Shown here: one piece after another, positions 1 to 8,259 of the stretch | How positions within the stretch are numbered: position 1 is the stretch's first letter | Layout: every line of letters begins with the position of its first letter | NCBI GenBank assembly: GCA_019635485.1 | Contig: JAHBZL010000042.1 | Coordinates: forward strand, 1 to 43,603 | From: Piscinibacter sp. | Lineage (GTDB): Bacteria; Pseudomonadota; Gammaproteobacteria; Burkholderiales; Burkholderiaceae_C | Direction: 5' to 3' | Length of the DNA: 43,603 nt | Position numbers and translations under genes: made by a program | The notes under the pieces: generated by a model | Seen by the model: only the letters and a program-made list of their open reading frames with translations | Told to the model about the DNA's origin: nothing | The model's database searches: none

Positions 1-65
1 GCTAGTCGAGCTGTTGGCGGCCAAGCGACTTGCAGGCGCACTGACGCGACGAACTCCGGCCATGC

Positions 66-96
66 TTGACCTTCCAATGATTGGAAGGTCGACACT
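66..96 (+). promoter_or_regulatory. CueR-type (MerR family) operator-promoter upstream of the LysR gene
   Basis: A -35 element TTGACC (66-71) and a -10-like GACACT (91-96) are separated by 19 bp, the overlong spacer typical of MerR-family promoters. Inside it lies a perfect inverted repeat, ACCTTCC (69-75) and GGAAGGT (83-89), with a 7-base centre. That is the classical CueR operator layout of copA promoters. The promoter points at the LysR gene whose ATG is at 128, giving a leader of about 25 nt. The element is almost identical to the one at 1270-1300. The cueR gene is not in the window and may lie upstream. Confidence 0.8.
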
Positions 97-127
97 GCGT
101 TCATCCGCAAACTTCTTCGAGTCGCCG

Positions 128-1054
128 ATGGACACGCTGGACGCCATGAAAACCTTCGTCAAGGTCGCGGAAGCGGGAGCCTTCGCGGAGGCGGCAAGGC
201 GCCTCGATCTGGCTCCGCCACAGGTCACCCGCGCCGTGAAGGCCCTGGAGGCACGGATCGGGACGCGTCTGTTCCACCGCACCACACGCCGGATCAAGCT
301 CACCGACGCCGGCGAGCGCTACCTGCTCACCGCTGCGCGCGCGCTGTCCGACCTGGAGGAAATGGAGGCGGTGCTGCGCGGCGAATCCAGCGGCGATGTC
401 AGCGGGACCCTGCGGCTGACCATGCCGGTGGCCCTGGGGACGCGCTACATCGTGCCCCTGCTGGCCGAGTTCCGCGCGCGCCACCCTCGCCTGAGACTCG
501 ACCTGGACTTCTGCGACCACGCCGTCGATCCGGTCAGCAGAGGATTCGATGCCGCGCTGCGCGTGTCGTCCAGCCTTCCAGACTCGTCGCTCGGCGTTCG
601 CCGCGTCGCGGCCAGCGCGGCCGTGATCGCCGCCTCCCCGGGCTATCTCGCCCGCCACGGTACGCCCGCCACCGTCGAGTGCCTGCGTGATCACCAGGTG
701 CTGGAGGTCCCGACGGACCGCCGGCCCGCCGGTGCGCTGCGCGTCGTGAAGGGCGACGCCGAAGCGACGGAAGTCATCCGCGCCAACAGCGCCGAGGCGC
801 TGAAGGGCTTCGCCGTCGCGGGGATGGGGCTGATCCGGTCGCCTGCCTTCGTGCTGGCCGACGAACTGGCCGACGGGCGACTCGTGCGCATCCTTGCCGA
901 CGTGCCGCTGGGCGAGTACGCCGTGTCGGTGGTCTTCCCGAATCGAACGTTGATGCCACTGCGGCTGCGGCGACTGATCGACCACCTTGCGGCAGGACTG
1001 GCCACGCTGTCGCCAGGCCGGCACGGCGCGGAGGCGCGGGTCCTGGCGGCCTGA
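128..1054 (+). CDS. LysR-family transcriptional regulator (AaeR/CrgA-like)
   Basis: This encodes a 308-residue LysR-type regulator. The N-terminal winged helix-turn-helix (about residues 3-62) carries the typical run of F..VAEAGAF..AA.RL, then VTRAVKALE and GTRLFHRTTR. The rest is the periplasmic-binding-protein-like effector domain. I start at ATG 128 because an upstream in-frame ATG at 14 would make the coding region span the CueR-type promoter at 66-96, and because LysR proteins normally begin just before this helix. No target or effector can be read from the sequence. What is unusual is that the promoter looks copper-responsive, so the regulator itself may be induced by copper. The 215 bases between its stop and the next promoter (1055-1269) show no gene or convincing terminator. 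Confidence 0.88.
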   Translation: MDTLDAMKTFVKVAEAGAFAEAARRLDLAPPQVTRAVKALEARIGTRLFHRTTRRIKLTDAGERYLLTAARALSDLEEMEAVLRGESSGDVSGTLRLTMPVALGTRYIVPLLAEFRARHPRLRLDLDFCDHAVDPVSRGFDAALRVSSSLPDSSLGVRRVAASAAVIAASPGYLARHGTPATVECLRDHQVLEVPTDRRPAGALRVVKGDAEATEVIRANSAEALKGFAVAGMGLIRSPAFVLADELADGRLVRILADVPLGEYAVSVVFPNRTLMPLRLRRLIDHLAAGLATLSPGRHGAEARVLAA

Positions 1055-1269
1055 TCGCGTCCGCTGCTGGCGCACCGCCCTCCTCCTGCACCGGGGCGTC
1101 ACATCGGCTGACCCTGGCGCAGGGCGAGCACCTTGCACGAGAACCGGCGGCGGGCTTGCGCCGCATCAATTCCATCCGGGCAACGTGCGATCACGCTGAG
1201 TGAGCCTGCTCGTGTGGGGTCCGCCGGGCCCGTTTCAGGGCTGGGGCCCGTCATTCGGTAGTGCGCCGC

Positions 1270-1300
1270 TTGACCTTCCAATGATGGGAAGGCCAAGACT
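1270..1300 (+). promoter_or_regulatory. CueR-type operator-promoter of copA
   Basis: TTGACC (1270-1275) and AAGACT (1295-1300) are separated by 19 bp. The spacer contains ACCTTCC (1273-1279) and GGAAGG (1287-1292) with a 7-base centre, matching the known CueR site of Cu(I)-ATPase promoters. Transcription should start near 1307, just before a Shine-Dalgarno AGGAG (1314-1318) and the copA ATG at 1325. The first 13 bases of the repeat match the upstream copy at 66-96, suggesting duplication or strong conservation. Confidence 0.85.
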
Positions 1301-1324
1301 GTCGAGCATGTTCAGGAGAGCGCC

Positions 1325-3604
1325 ATGCCGAACACACGCACGACCCGTGACCGCTTGAACGGGCACCACCATCACGCCTCTGCGGCTCCCGCGCCGCATG
1401 ACGCCGGCGGCCTCGGTCACGAACACCACGCCCATCATCACCCGGCGCATGCGTCGGCGACGGACCAACACGCCGGCGCCGGCGACCAGAGCCAGGTCGA
1501 ATACACCTGCCCGATGCACCCGCAGGTGCGACAGATGGGCCCGGGAAACTGCCCCCTCTGCGGCATGGCACTGGAACCCGTGCTGGCCACCGCCGAAGCC
1601 GGCGAAAGCCCCGAACTGCGCGACATGACGAGGCGGTCCTGGATCGCCGCGGCGTTGACGCTGCCGGTGTTCGTCCTCGAGATGGGCGCGCACCTGTTCG
1701 GCCTGCATCTGCTGGCGCCGCTGACCTCCAACTGGGTGCAGCTGCTGCTGGGTACGCCCGTCGTGCTGTGGGCCGGCTGGCCGTTCTTCGCCCGCGCGCT
1801 GGCCTCGGTCAGGAATCGCAGCCTGAACATGTTCTCGCTCATCGCCCTGGGTACCGGCGCCGCGTGGCTCTACAGCGTCGTCGCGACACTCGCGCCCGGA
1901 CTGTTCCCGCCCACGCTGCGCGGCGAGGACGGCGCCGTGGCGGTCTACTTCGAGGCCGCCGCCGTCATCACGGTGCTGGTGCTGCTCGGGCAGGTCCTCG
2001 AGCTCCGGGCGCGGGAGAAGACCTCGGGAGCCATCCGGGCTCTGCTCGGCTTGGCGCCGAAGACGGCGCTGCGGGTCGGTGCCGACGGCAGCGACGAGAC
2101 CGTCCCGGTCGACAGCATCCTGGTCGGCGACCTGCTGCGCGTGCGCCCCGGCGAGAAGGTTCCCGTCGACGGCGAGCTCACCGAGGGCAAGGGCAACGTC
2201 GACGAGTCGATGGTGACGGGGGAGCCCATCCCGGTGGCCAAGTCCGTCGGCTCGAAAGTCACGGCCGGCACGCTGAACCAGACCGGTGGCTTCGTGATGA
2301 GGGCCGAGAAGGTCGGCGCCGACACCCTGCTCTCCCAGATCGTCCACATGGTCGCCGCGGCCCAGCGCAGCCGTGCGCCGATCCAGCGGATGGCCGATCA
2401 GGTGGCCGGCTGGTTCGTGCCGGTGGTCATCCTGGTCGCCCTGCTGACCTTCGTCGCCTGGCTGGTGTGGGGGCCGTCGCCCGCGTTCAGCTATGCGCTC
2501 GTGACGGCGGTCGCGGTGCTGATCATCGCCTGTCCCTGCGCGCTCGGCCTGGCCACGCCGATGTCCATCATGGTCGGCGTCGGCAAGGGGGCGCAGCATG
2601 GCGTGCTGATCCGCGACGCCGAGGCCCTGGAGAAGATGGAGAAGGTCGACACCCTGGTGGTCGACAAGACGGGCACGCTCACCGAGGGGCGCCCGAAGGT
2701 CGTGCACATCGAAGCGGCCCCCGGCTTTGCGGCGGACGATGTGTTGCGCCGGCTCGCGAGCGTCGAGCGGGCCAGTGAACATCCCCTCGCGATGGCCATC
2801 GTGCAGGACGCGCAGGAGCGCCGTCTCACGCTCGAACCGGTCGCCGACTTCGACTCCCCGGTCGGCAAGGGTGTCATCGGCAGCGTCGCGGGGCAGACCG
2901 TCGTCGCGGGCAGCGCCCGGTTCCTCGCCGAACACGCCATCGATGCCGGCAGCCTCGCCGCCCCGGCGGAGGAGCATCGCGCGAAGGCGGCCACGGTCAT
3001 CTTCGTCGGCATCGGCGGCAGGCTGGCCGGCTTCGTGGCGGTGGCCGACCCCGCCAAGGCCACGACCGCGCAGGCCCTCCACGCGCTGCAGGGCGCTGGC
3101 GTGCGCGTCGTGATGCTGACCGGGGACGGCCGGACCACGGCCGACGCCGTCGGCCGCCAGCTCGGCATCGACGAGGTGGTGGCCGAGGTGCTCCCGCAGG
3201 ACAAGGCCGCGGTGGTCCAGCGCCTGCAGGCCGAAGGACGCACCGTCGCGATGGCCGGCGACGGGGTCAACGACGCGCCGGCGCTCGCGCAGGCCACGAT
3301 CGGTCTGGCCATGGGCACGGGCACCGACGTCGCGATGGAGAGCGCGGGCATCACCTTGCTGCAGGGCGACTTGATGGGCATCGTCCGCGCGCGCACCCTG
3401 TCGCGCGCGGTCATGCGCAACATCCGGCAGAACCTGTTCCTGAGCTTCGCCTACAACGTCGCCGGCATCCCGCTGGCCGCGGGCGTGCTCTACCCGGTGT
3501 TCGGCATCCTCCTGTCGCCGGTGGTCGCCGCGGCGGCGATGGCGCTGTCGTCGGTCAGCGTCATCGCGAATTCGCTGCGCCTGCGGACGCTCGCGATCGG
3601 CTAG
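1325..3604 (+). CDS. copA: Cu(I)-translocating P1B-type ATPase with His-rich N-terminus
   Basis: This 759-residue inner-membrane pump should export Cu(I) from the cytoplasm at the cost of ATP. The N-terminus is not the usual HMA domain. Residues 1-50 are His-rich (HHHH at 14-17, HEHHAHHH at 32-39), followed by a heavy-metal-binding module with YTCPMHP at 60-66 and CPLC at 76-79. The catalytic core is complete: TGEP near residue 299, the metal-binding CPC at 403-405 in the membrane, the phosphorylation motif DKTGT from D447, SEHP near 484, and GDGVND near 645. The last transmembrane segment carries the YN and MALSS signatures of Cu(I) pumps. The start has a good AGGAG ribosome site. A CueR-type promoter directly upstream supports copper control. 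It converges on the Bug gene with 25 bp between; only a weak 6-bp stem (3613-3626) lies there. Confidence 0.93.
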   Translation: MPNTRTTRDRLNGHHHHASAAPAPHDAGGLGHEHHAHHHPAHASATDQHAGAGDQSQVEYTCPMHPQVRQMGPGNCPLCGMALEPVLATAEAGESPELRDMTRRSWIAAALTLPVFVLEMGAHLFGLHLLAPLTSNWVQLLLGTPVVLWAGWPFFARALASVRNRSLNMFSLIALGTGAAWLYSVVATLAPGLFPPTLRGEDGAVAVYFEAAAVITVLVLLGQVLELRAREKTSGAIRALLGLAPKTALRVGADGSDETVPVDSILVGDLLRVRPGEKVPVDGELTEGKGNVDESMVTGEPIPVAKSVGSKVTAGTLNQTGGFVMRAEKVGADTLLSQIVHMVAAAQRSRAPIQRMADQVAGWFVPVVILVALLTFVAWLVWGPSPAFSYALVTAVAVLIIACPCALGLATPMSIMVGVGKGAQHGVLIRDAEALEKMEKVDTLVVDKTGTLTEGRPKVVHIEAAPGFAADDVLRRLASVERASEHPLAMAIVQDAQERRLTLEPVADFDSPVGKGVIGSVAGQTVVAGSARFLAEHAIDAGSLAAPAEEHRAKAATVIFVGIGGRLAGFVAVADPAKATTAQALHALQGAGVRVVMLTGDGRTTADAVGRQLGIDEVVAEVLPQDKAAVVQRLQAEGRTVAMAGDGVNDAPALAQATIGLAMGTGTDVAMESAGITLLQGDLMGIVRARTLSRAVMRNIRQNLFLSFAYNVAGIPLAAGVLYPVFGILLSPVVAAAAMALSSVSVIANSLRLRTLAIG

Positions 3605-3629
3605 CGGCCGGCGGCCGCACGCGGCCTGC

Positions 3630-4619
3630 CTAGCGGTTCGGCGGCGTTCCCTGGTGCAGCCACGCCCGGTGCGCAGCGCGCTCGCGCGTGACCAGGTCGG
3701 CGAACGCCTGCGGGCTGTCCGCGGCGACGCTGGCGTTGCCGGTGTCGGCCAGCCTGCGGCGCAGCAGCGGATCGTCCGCCGCGACCGCCAGCGCGGCATG
3801 CATGGCGTCGCGCAGGTCCCGCGGCGTCTGGCCGGGCGCGAAGAGCCCGAAGATGGAAACCTGGTTGGCGTCGGGAAAGCCGAGTTCGGCCAGGGTCGGG
3901 ATGTCGGGCAACTGGGTCGCGCGGCTTGCGCCACTCACGGCCAGCGCCTTCAGGCGGCGATCGCGCAGCAAGCGCAGCTGCGGCGCTGCGACGTTCGACG
4001 AGAGCAGCTCGAACTGGCCGCCGAGCGCATCAGTCAGCTGCTGCCCTCCACCTTTGTAGGGCACGTGGGTGAAGACGGCGCCGCTCGCGGCGGCCACGCG
4101 CTCCAGCACCAGATGCCCGGTCGTGCCGTTGCCGGACGTGGCCCAGCGCAGCCGCCCGGGCTCGGCGCGGGCCTCGGCCAGCATTTCGGCGAAGCCGGAG
4201 GACGCGAGGGCCGGTGTCCCGAGCACCAGCACCGGCGTCGTCATGACGGGGAACACCGGCACGATGTCGTGCTCGGGGTCATAGGGCACGGGTCCGAGCA
4301 GCGGGGCCAGCGTCAGCGGCGTGATGGCCGAGAAGCACAGCGTGCGACCGTCTCCGGCCGATCGTGCGATGGTGTCCATCGCGAGCGTGCCGCCGGCGCC
4401 CGGCCGATGTTCGACGATCACCGTGGTGCCGAAGCGGCGCTCGATCGACTGGGCCAGCAGCCGCGCGATGTCGCTGCTGACCCCGCCGACCGGGTAGGCC
4501 ACCAGCAGGCGCAAGGTCGCCGGCGGCCAGTGACCTTGTTCGGAGGCCCGGCCGGGGCCAGCGCGGGCGGCTGCCGCCAGTGCGGGCAGGTTCGCCAGCC
4601 ATCGGCGCCGCGTCAGCAT
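3630..4619 (-). CDS. Bug/TctC-type extracytoplasmic solute-binding protein
   Basis: This 329-residue protein belongs to the Bug (TctC) family, periplasmic receptors for carboxylates and related compounds that are hugely expanded in Burkholderiales. Visible family marks are the LRLLVAYPVGG segment after the signal region, V.V.HRPGAGGT.A, the VPYKGGG loop near residue 185, and PTLAELGFP near residue 250. The N-terminus TRRRWLANL resembles a twin-arginine signal rather than a plain Sec signal; this is a judgement from the motif. The gene starts one base after the stop of the upstream LysR gene, so the two are probably cotranscribed and translationally coupled. No TctA/TctB membrane subunits are nearby, as for most orphan Bug proteins. 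Its ligand is unknown. Confidence 0.9.
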   Translation of the reverse strand: MLTRRRWLANLPALAAAARAGPGRASEQGHWPPATLRLLVAYPVGGVSSDIARLLAQSIERRFGTTVIVEHRPGAGGTLAMDTIARSAGDGRTLCFSAITPLTLAPLLGPVPYDPEHDIVPVFPVMTTPVLVLGTPALASSGFAEMLAEARAEPGRLRWATSGNGTTGHLVLERVAAASGAVFTHVPYKGGGQQLTDALGGQFELLSSNVAAPQLRLLRDRRLKALAVSGASRATQLPDIPTLAELGFPDANQVSIFGLFAPGQTPRDLRDAMHAALAVAADDPLLRRRLADTGNASVAADSPQAFADLVTRERAAHRAWLHQGTPPNR

Positions 4620-4620
4620 C

Positions 4621-5529
4621 TCAAGGCGCTGCGGCGCGGTGGCGCGCGAGGTCGGACACCAGCGCCACGAAGCGAGCCAGCGCGCCCTCCTCGCGGTCCG
4701 CGCGGTACAGCAGCGTCAGCGGGGCGTCGAGGTGCACGCCGCGCGGCAGTGCGCGGTACGCGATCGCATGGTCGTGCACGCCTTTCATGGATTCGGGAAC
4801 CACCGTGAGGCCGACGCCGGCCGCGACGAGATTCAGGCCCGTCATCATGCGCTCGACCTCGGCGACGACACGCGGTGTCGCGCCGGCATCGGTGCAGCGC
4901 TCGAGCAGGTTCGCGTACAGACCGGGCGCGCCGGGCCGCCGCACCAGAACGAGAGGCTGGTCGTGCAGGTCCCGCGGGTGCAGCACGCGGCGGGCGGCCA
5001 GCGGATGGTCCACCGGCAAGGCAGCCAGCACCCGTTCGCGCAGCAGCACCTGCATGCGCACGCCTTCGGGGGCGGCCACCGGCACGCGCAGGAAGCCGCA
5101 GTGCAGCTGTCCGACGGAGACCCCTTCCGTGATGTCCGCAGCATTGCGTTCGCTGACGACCCACTCGATATCCGGGTAGCGCTGCCGGCAGGCGCGCAGC
5201 GCAGCAGGCGTGAAGCGGTGCGCGGCGGCGGAGCTGGTGAACGCCACGTGCAGCACGCCGCGGTGTCCGCGCGCGACTGCATCGAGCTTCGACCGCAGCG
5301 CCTCGAAGTCCTCGATCAGGCGGCGGGCATCCGCGGCGAGCGTGCGACCGCCCTCGGTGAGCGTGACGCCCTTCGGATGCCGCGTGAACAGGCGCAGCCC
5401 GACCTGCTGTTCGAGCGCGGCGATCTGCTGGCTCAGCGGCGGCTGCTGCATGCCGAGCCGGCTCGCGGCGGCCGTCAGCTGTCCGGCATCGGCCACGGCC
5501 AGGAAGTAGCGCAGCTGACGCAGGTCCAT
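4621..5529 (-). CDS. LysR-family transcriptional regulator (BenM/CatM-like)
   Basis: This 302-residue regulator has the canonical N-terminal helix-turn-helix (MDLRQLRYFLAVAD, then QPPLSQQIAALE and LFTRHPKGV.LTE), followed by the effector-binding domain. Its start is immediately before the first helix, as normal for the family. The stop is one base from the start of the Bug gene, so the pair forms an operon. It is divergent from the exported hydrolase genes beginning at 5654, the classical placement for a LysR regulator controlling both its own promoter and the divergent one. A candidate LysR site lies at 5562-5576. The inducer is unknown; the family resemblance to aromatic-acid regulators is only a general one. 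Confidence 0.9.
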   Translation of the reverse strand: MDLRQLRYFLAVADAGQLTAAASRLGMQQPPLSQQIAALEQQVGLRLFTRHPKGVTLTEGGRTLAADARRLIEDFEALRSKLDAVARGHRGVLHVAFTSSAAAHRFTPAALRACRQRYPDIEWVVSERNAADITEGVSVGQLHCGFLRVPVAAPEGVRMQVLLRERVLAALPVDHPLAARRVLHPRDLHDQPLVLVRRPGAPGLYANLLERCTDAGATPRVVAEVERMMTGLNLVAAGVGLTVVPESMKGVHDHAIAYRALPRGVHLDAPLTLLYRADREEGALARFVALVSDLARHRAAAP

Positions 5530-5561
5530 GGTTGCGATCCTAGGAGCAAACCTGCCCAGAC

Positions 5562-5627
5562 ATACTCAGTGGATATGCGTAGCCGCAGCTGGATATATTT
5601 GACCTTGTATCCGGGCAGCCCTAAGGT
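5562..5627 (+). promoter_or_regulatory. Divergent control region: LysR-like site and promoter for the hydrolase pair
   Basis: ATAC (5562-5565), seven bases, then ATAT (5573-5576) resembles the ATAC-N7-GTAT sites bound by BenM/CatM-type LysR regulators. A second ATAT lies at 5593-5596. Next to it, TTGACC (5599-5604) and TAAGGT (5622-5627) with a 17-bp spacer form a plausible sigma-70 promoter for the gene starting at 5654. The -35 is good and the -10 is weak, which is typical of an activated promoter. Ownership by the LysR protein at 4621-5529 is inferred from position. Confidence 0.45.
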
Positions 5628-5653
5628 CGTGGGACCACAACACGACGGAGACA

Positions 5654-6742
5654 ATGCCCGTGCACAAGACCCTCGCTCTCGTGGGAGGGCTGGTGCTGGC
5701 CGCGGCCGTGCACGCCACGCCCGCCACCAGCCCGCCCCAGAAGATCCTGTTCGTCGGCAACAGCTTCACCTACACCCGCCCGCCGGCGCTGCAGTACAAC
5801 ACGGAGAACGTCGTCGACCTCAACGAGGCGAACGCCATCGCGATGCCGGAGGGCAGCGACCCGGCGCTGCCCCAGCCCTGGGGCGGCGTTCCCGGCATCT
5901 TCAAGGCGCTGGTCGACCAGGCGGGCCTGCCCTTCGACGTGCGGCATTCGCTTCGCGGCGGTGCGACGCTGCGGGGCCACCTGCTGAACACCAACCCGGC
6001 CGGCTGGGACATGCGAGCCAACATCGCCTCCGATCGCTGGGACATCGTGGTCCTGCAGGGCAACAGCACGGAGGCGGTGGACCGTGCCGGCGGCAACTAC
6101 GCGCAGTTCAGCACCTATGTCGGCCTGCTGCGGCGCTTCGTCCACAGCGGCGACCCGCACTCGTACCGCGAATCGCAGCTGTACCCCGGGGGCAGCAACA
6201 CGCTGCGCAACATCCCCGCCAACCCGAATGCCAACCCGCTGGCGCGGATCTTCCTGTACCAGACCTGGGCGCGCCCCGACCTCACCTACCCGGCCGGCTC
6301 GCCCTACGCGGGCGAACCGCTGGAGTCCATGACCGCCGACCTGCGGCAGGCCTATGGCGACGCGGCACTGCTCAGCGGGGGCCTGGCCGGCGTGGTGCCG
6401 GTCGGCGAAGCCTTCATGCGCGCCGTGCAGTCCGGGGCGGCGTTGCGCAATCCGTACGAGCCGGAACCGCGCAAGGTCGACCTGTGGTGGCACGAGGACC
6501 AGTTCCACCCCAGCAAGTACGGCGCCTACCTGAGCAGCCTGACGATGTTCGGCGCGATCACAGGCGTCGACCCGACCTCCTTCGGCGCCAACGAGCAGGC
6601 GGCGGCAGACCTGGACATCCGGCCGCACGAAGCCCTGCAGTTGCAGCGCGTGGCGGCGCAGCAGCTGACCGCCTCCGGGTATGTGCTCGAGCGGCGCAAC
6701 TGCCTGCACGCCAGCCCGCGTTCCCGCGGAGCCTGGCGATGA
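5654..6742 (+). CDS. Exported SGNH/GDSL-type hydrolase
   Basis: This 362-residue protein has an N-terminal Sec signal (hydrophobic residues 7-19, likely cleavage after VHA at 21), so it should act outside the cytoplasm. The SGNH fold is suggested by the block I sequence ILFVGNSFTY with nucleophile Ser37, by DIVVLQGNS in the middle, by LYQTWARPD, and by the C-terminal catalytic pair in DQFHPSKYGAYL. These follow the pattern of SGNH proteins that cleave ester or acetyl groups. The substrate is not evident. The ATG at 5654 follows a GGAG-like site. The stop codon overlaps the start of the next gene (ATGA at 6739-6742), so the two hydrolases are translationally coupled. It diverges from a LysR/Bug operon that may control or share its substrate. 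Confidence 0.75.
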   Translation: MPVHKTLALVGGLVLAAAVHATPATSPPQKILFVGNSFTYTRPPALQYNTENVVDLNEANAIAMPEGSDPALPQPWGGVPGIFKALVDQAGLPFDVRHSLRGGATLRGHLLNTNPAGWDMRANIASDRWDIVVLQGNSTEAVDRAGGNYAQFSTYVGLLRRFVHSGDPHSYRESQLYPGGSNTLRNIPANPNANPLARIFLYQTWARPDLTYPAGSPYAGEPLESMTADLRQAYGDAALLSGGLAGVVPVGEAFMRAVQSGAALRNPYEPEPRKVDLWWHEDQFHPSKYGAYLSSLTMFGAITGVDPTSFGANEQAAADLDIRPHEALQLQRVAAQQLTASGYVLERRNCLHASPRSRGAWR

Positions 6743-8061
6743 AGGGTGGCGCTCTCCTGCTCGCAGCCGCGCTCGTCGGCTGCTCGAGCGTTCCGCCGCC
6801 GGAGGCCGAAGCTCCCTCGCAGGCGGCCGCCTGCCCCAGCGGGGCCCCGGTCGGCGCGCGCTGCCTGCGCGGGCAGGACTCGGCCGGCGCACCGTACCTG
6901 ATCGTCATGCCGGCCAGCTGGTCGGGCGTGCTGGTCATGCATGCCCACGGCGGGCCGGCGCTCGGCGCGCCGAAGCCCGAGCGTGCCGACGAGGACATCA
7001 AGCGCTGGGCCGTGACCGTGCAGGCGGGCCACGCCTGGGCCGCCTCGGTGTTTCGGCAGGGCGGCGTGGCGGTGCGCAGTGCGGCAGAAGACACCGAGCG
7101 CCTGCGCCGCATCTTCGTCCAGCATGTGGCGCAGCCGAAGGTCACGCTGCTGCACGGGCAGTCCTGGGGTGCGAGCGTCGCCGCGAAGGCCGCCGAGATG
7201 TACGCGGCGCCGGGCGCGACCTCCCCCTACGCCGGCGTGCTGCTGACCAGCGGCGTGCTGGCGGGCGGCACGCGGGCCTACGACTTCCGGCTCGACCTGC
7301 GCGTGGTGTACCAGTACCTGTGCGGCAACCACCCGCGCGCCGACGAGCCGGCCTACCCGCTCTGGATGGGTCTGCCGGCGGACAGCCGGCTGACGCGAGC
7401 CGAACTGGCGGCACGAGCCGATGAATGCCTCGGTGTGCGCCGCCCCGCAGCCCAGCGCAGTCCCGAGCAGGCCCGCAAGCTGAAGGCCGTGGCCAGCGTG
7501 ATCGGCGTGCCCGAGTCTTCCGTGCTCGGGCATCTGAACTGGGCCACCTGGCACTTCCAGGACATCGCGCTGCACCGCGCCGGCGGCCGCAGCGTGTTCG
7601 GCAACGAAGGGGTCCGTTACCGCGGGTCGGACGACGACGTGGCGCTCAATGCCGGCGTGCTGCGCTACCGCGCCGATCCGCAGGCCGTCGCGGCGTTCGG
7701 CGCCGACGCCGACCTGACCGGGCGCATCGGCATCCCGGTGCTGACGCTGCACGCCATCCACGATCCGACGGCATTCGTCGAGATGGAGACGAGCTTTCGC
7801 GAGGCGATGCGCGCCGCGGGCCAGGACGGGCATCTGGTGCAGGCCTTCAGCGACCACCGCGAGCACAGCTACCTGAGCGATGCGACCTACCTGACGGCCT
7901 TCGAGGCGCTGCTGCGCTGGGTGCAACGCGGCGAGAAGCCGACGCCAGCGGCGCTGGCCGAGCGCTGCCCCGCGCTCGATCCGGCCGGCGGCAGCGGTTG
8001 CCGCCTGCGGCCCGAGTACCAGCCGGCATCGCTGGCTTCACGGGTGGCGGCCCGCCACTGA
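6739..8061 (+). CDS. Alpha/beta-hydrolase lipoprotein
   Basis: This 440-residue protein begins with a lipoprotein signal: MKGGALLLAAA, then lipobox LVGC with the lipidated Cys at 15. Ser at +2 predicts outer-membrane sorting. The body fits the alpha/beta-hydrolase fold. Candidate catalytic residues are Ser142 in the nucleophile elbow GQSWG, an Asp in the late segment HAIHDPTAF, and a His in DHREHSY. An oxyanion-type HAHGGP segment lies at 68-73. The start is the ATG overlapping the upstream TGA, giving coupling with the SGNH hydrolase. A secreted esterase-like activity is inferred; the substrate is unknown. The C-terminal tail contains two Cys residues that may pair. Confidence 0.78.
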   Translation: MKGGALLLAAALVGCSSVPPPEAEAPSQAAACPSGAPVGARCLRGQDSAGAPYLIVMPASWSGVLVMHAHGGPALGAPKPERADEDIKRWAVTVQAGHAWAASVFRQGGVAVRSAAEDTERLRRIFVQHVAQPKVTLLHGQSWGASVAAKAAEMYAAPGATSPYAGVLLTSGVLAGGTRAYDFRLDLRVVYQYLCGNHPRADEPAYPLWMGLPADSRLTRAELAARADECLGVRRPAAQRSPEQARKLKAVASVIGVPESSVLGHLNWATWHFQDIALHRAGGRSVFGNEGVRYRGSDDDVALNAGVLRYRADPQAVAAFGADADLTGRIGIPVLTLHAIHDPTAFVEMETSFREAMRAAGQDGHLVQAFSDHREHSYLSDATYLTAFEALLRWVQRGEKPTPAALAERCPALDPAGGSGCRLRPEYQPASLASRVAARH

Positions 8062-8090
8062 GCGCGCAACCGCGGGTACTGCCCAAAGCG

Positions 8091-8114
8091 CGACGGGCCC
8101 TGGCGGGCCCGTCG
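8091..8114. terminator. Terminator hairpin between the hydrolase gene and tRNA-Ser
   Basis: GACGGGCCC (8092-8100) and GGGCCCGTC (8105-8113) form a 9-bp GC stem with a TGGC loop, extended by one C-G pair. On the minus strand it is followed by CGCTTT, so it can end the tRNA transcript. On the plus strand it follows the hydrolase stop by 30 bp but lacks a clear T run. Confidence 0.65.
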
Positions 8115-8125
8115 TCATCTGATGC

Positions 8126-8218
8126 TGGCGGAGTCGGAGGGATTCGAACCCTCGATGCAGGTTTTGCCCGCATACTCCCTTAGCAGGGGAGCACCTTCGG
8201 CCTCTCGGTCACGACTCC
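8126..8218 (-). tRNA. tRNA-Ser(GCU)
   Basis: This 93-nt gene folds as a class II tRNA. Acceptor arms GGAGTCG and CGACTCC pair, followed by discriminator G and an encoded CCA (8126-8128). The anticodon arm CTCCC-CTGCTAA-GGGAG gives anticodon GCU, reading AGC/AGU serine codons. The long variable arm is ATGCGGGCAAAACCTGCAT and the T arm contains GGTTCGAATCC. It sits directly downstream of lysC, a placement I recall from other Burkholderiales. Confidence 0.97.
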
Positions 8219-8231
8219 GGCGAAGGGCCGC

Positions 8232-8259
8232 ATTCTAGCCCGAAGCGCCCTGCCCTCAG
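8232..8259 (-). promoter_or_regulatory. Likely tRNA-Ser promoter
   Basis: On the minus strand CTGAGG (8259-8254) and TAGAAT (8237-8232) are separated by 16 bp, placing the transcription start about 7-8 bases upstream of the mature tRNA 5' end. The -10 context GGCTAGAATGC is identical to that upstream of lysC. Confidence 0.5.

Noticed and set aside
1-69. Open plus-strand frame ending at 69 as the tail of an upstream gene
   Set aside because: The 22 residues match no C-terminus I recognise, including CueR, so no gene is called.
3613-3626. Small hairpin between copA and the Bug gene as terminator
   Set aside because: Only a 6-bp stem with a 2-base loop and no T run.
1235-3934. 899-codon open frame antisense to copA
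   Set aside because: It mirrors copA codon structure and is full of low-complexity Arg/Gly/His runs with no domain. Long antisense frames are expected in very GC-rich DNA.
4639-6738. Long plus-strand frame upstream of and in frame with the lipoprotein hydrolase
   Set aside because: It crosses LysR and SGNH genes in the wrong phase. The lipobox-bearing start at 6739 is the credible one.
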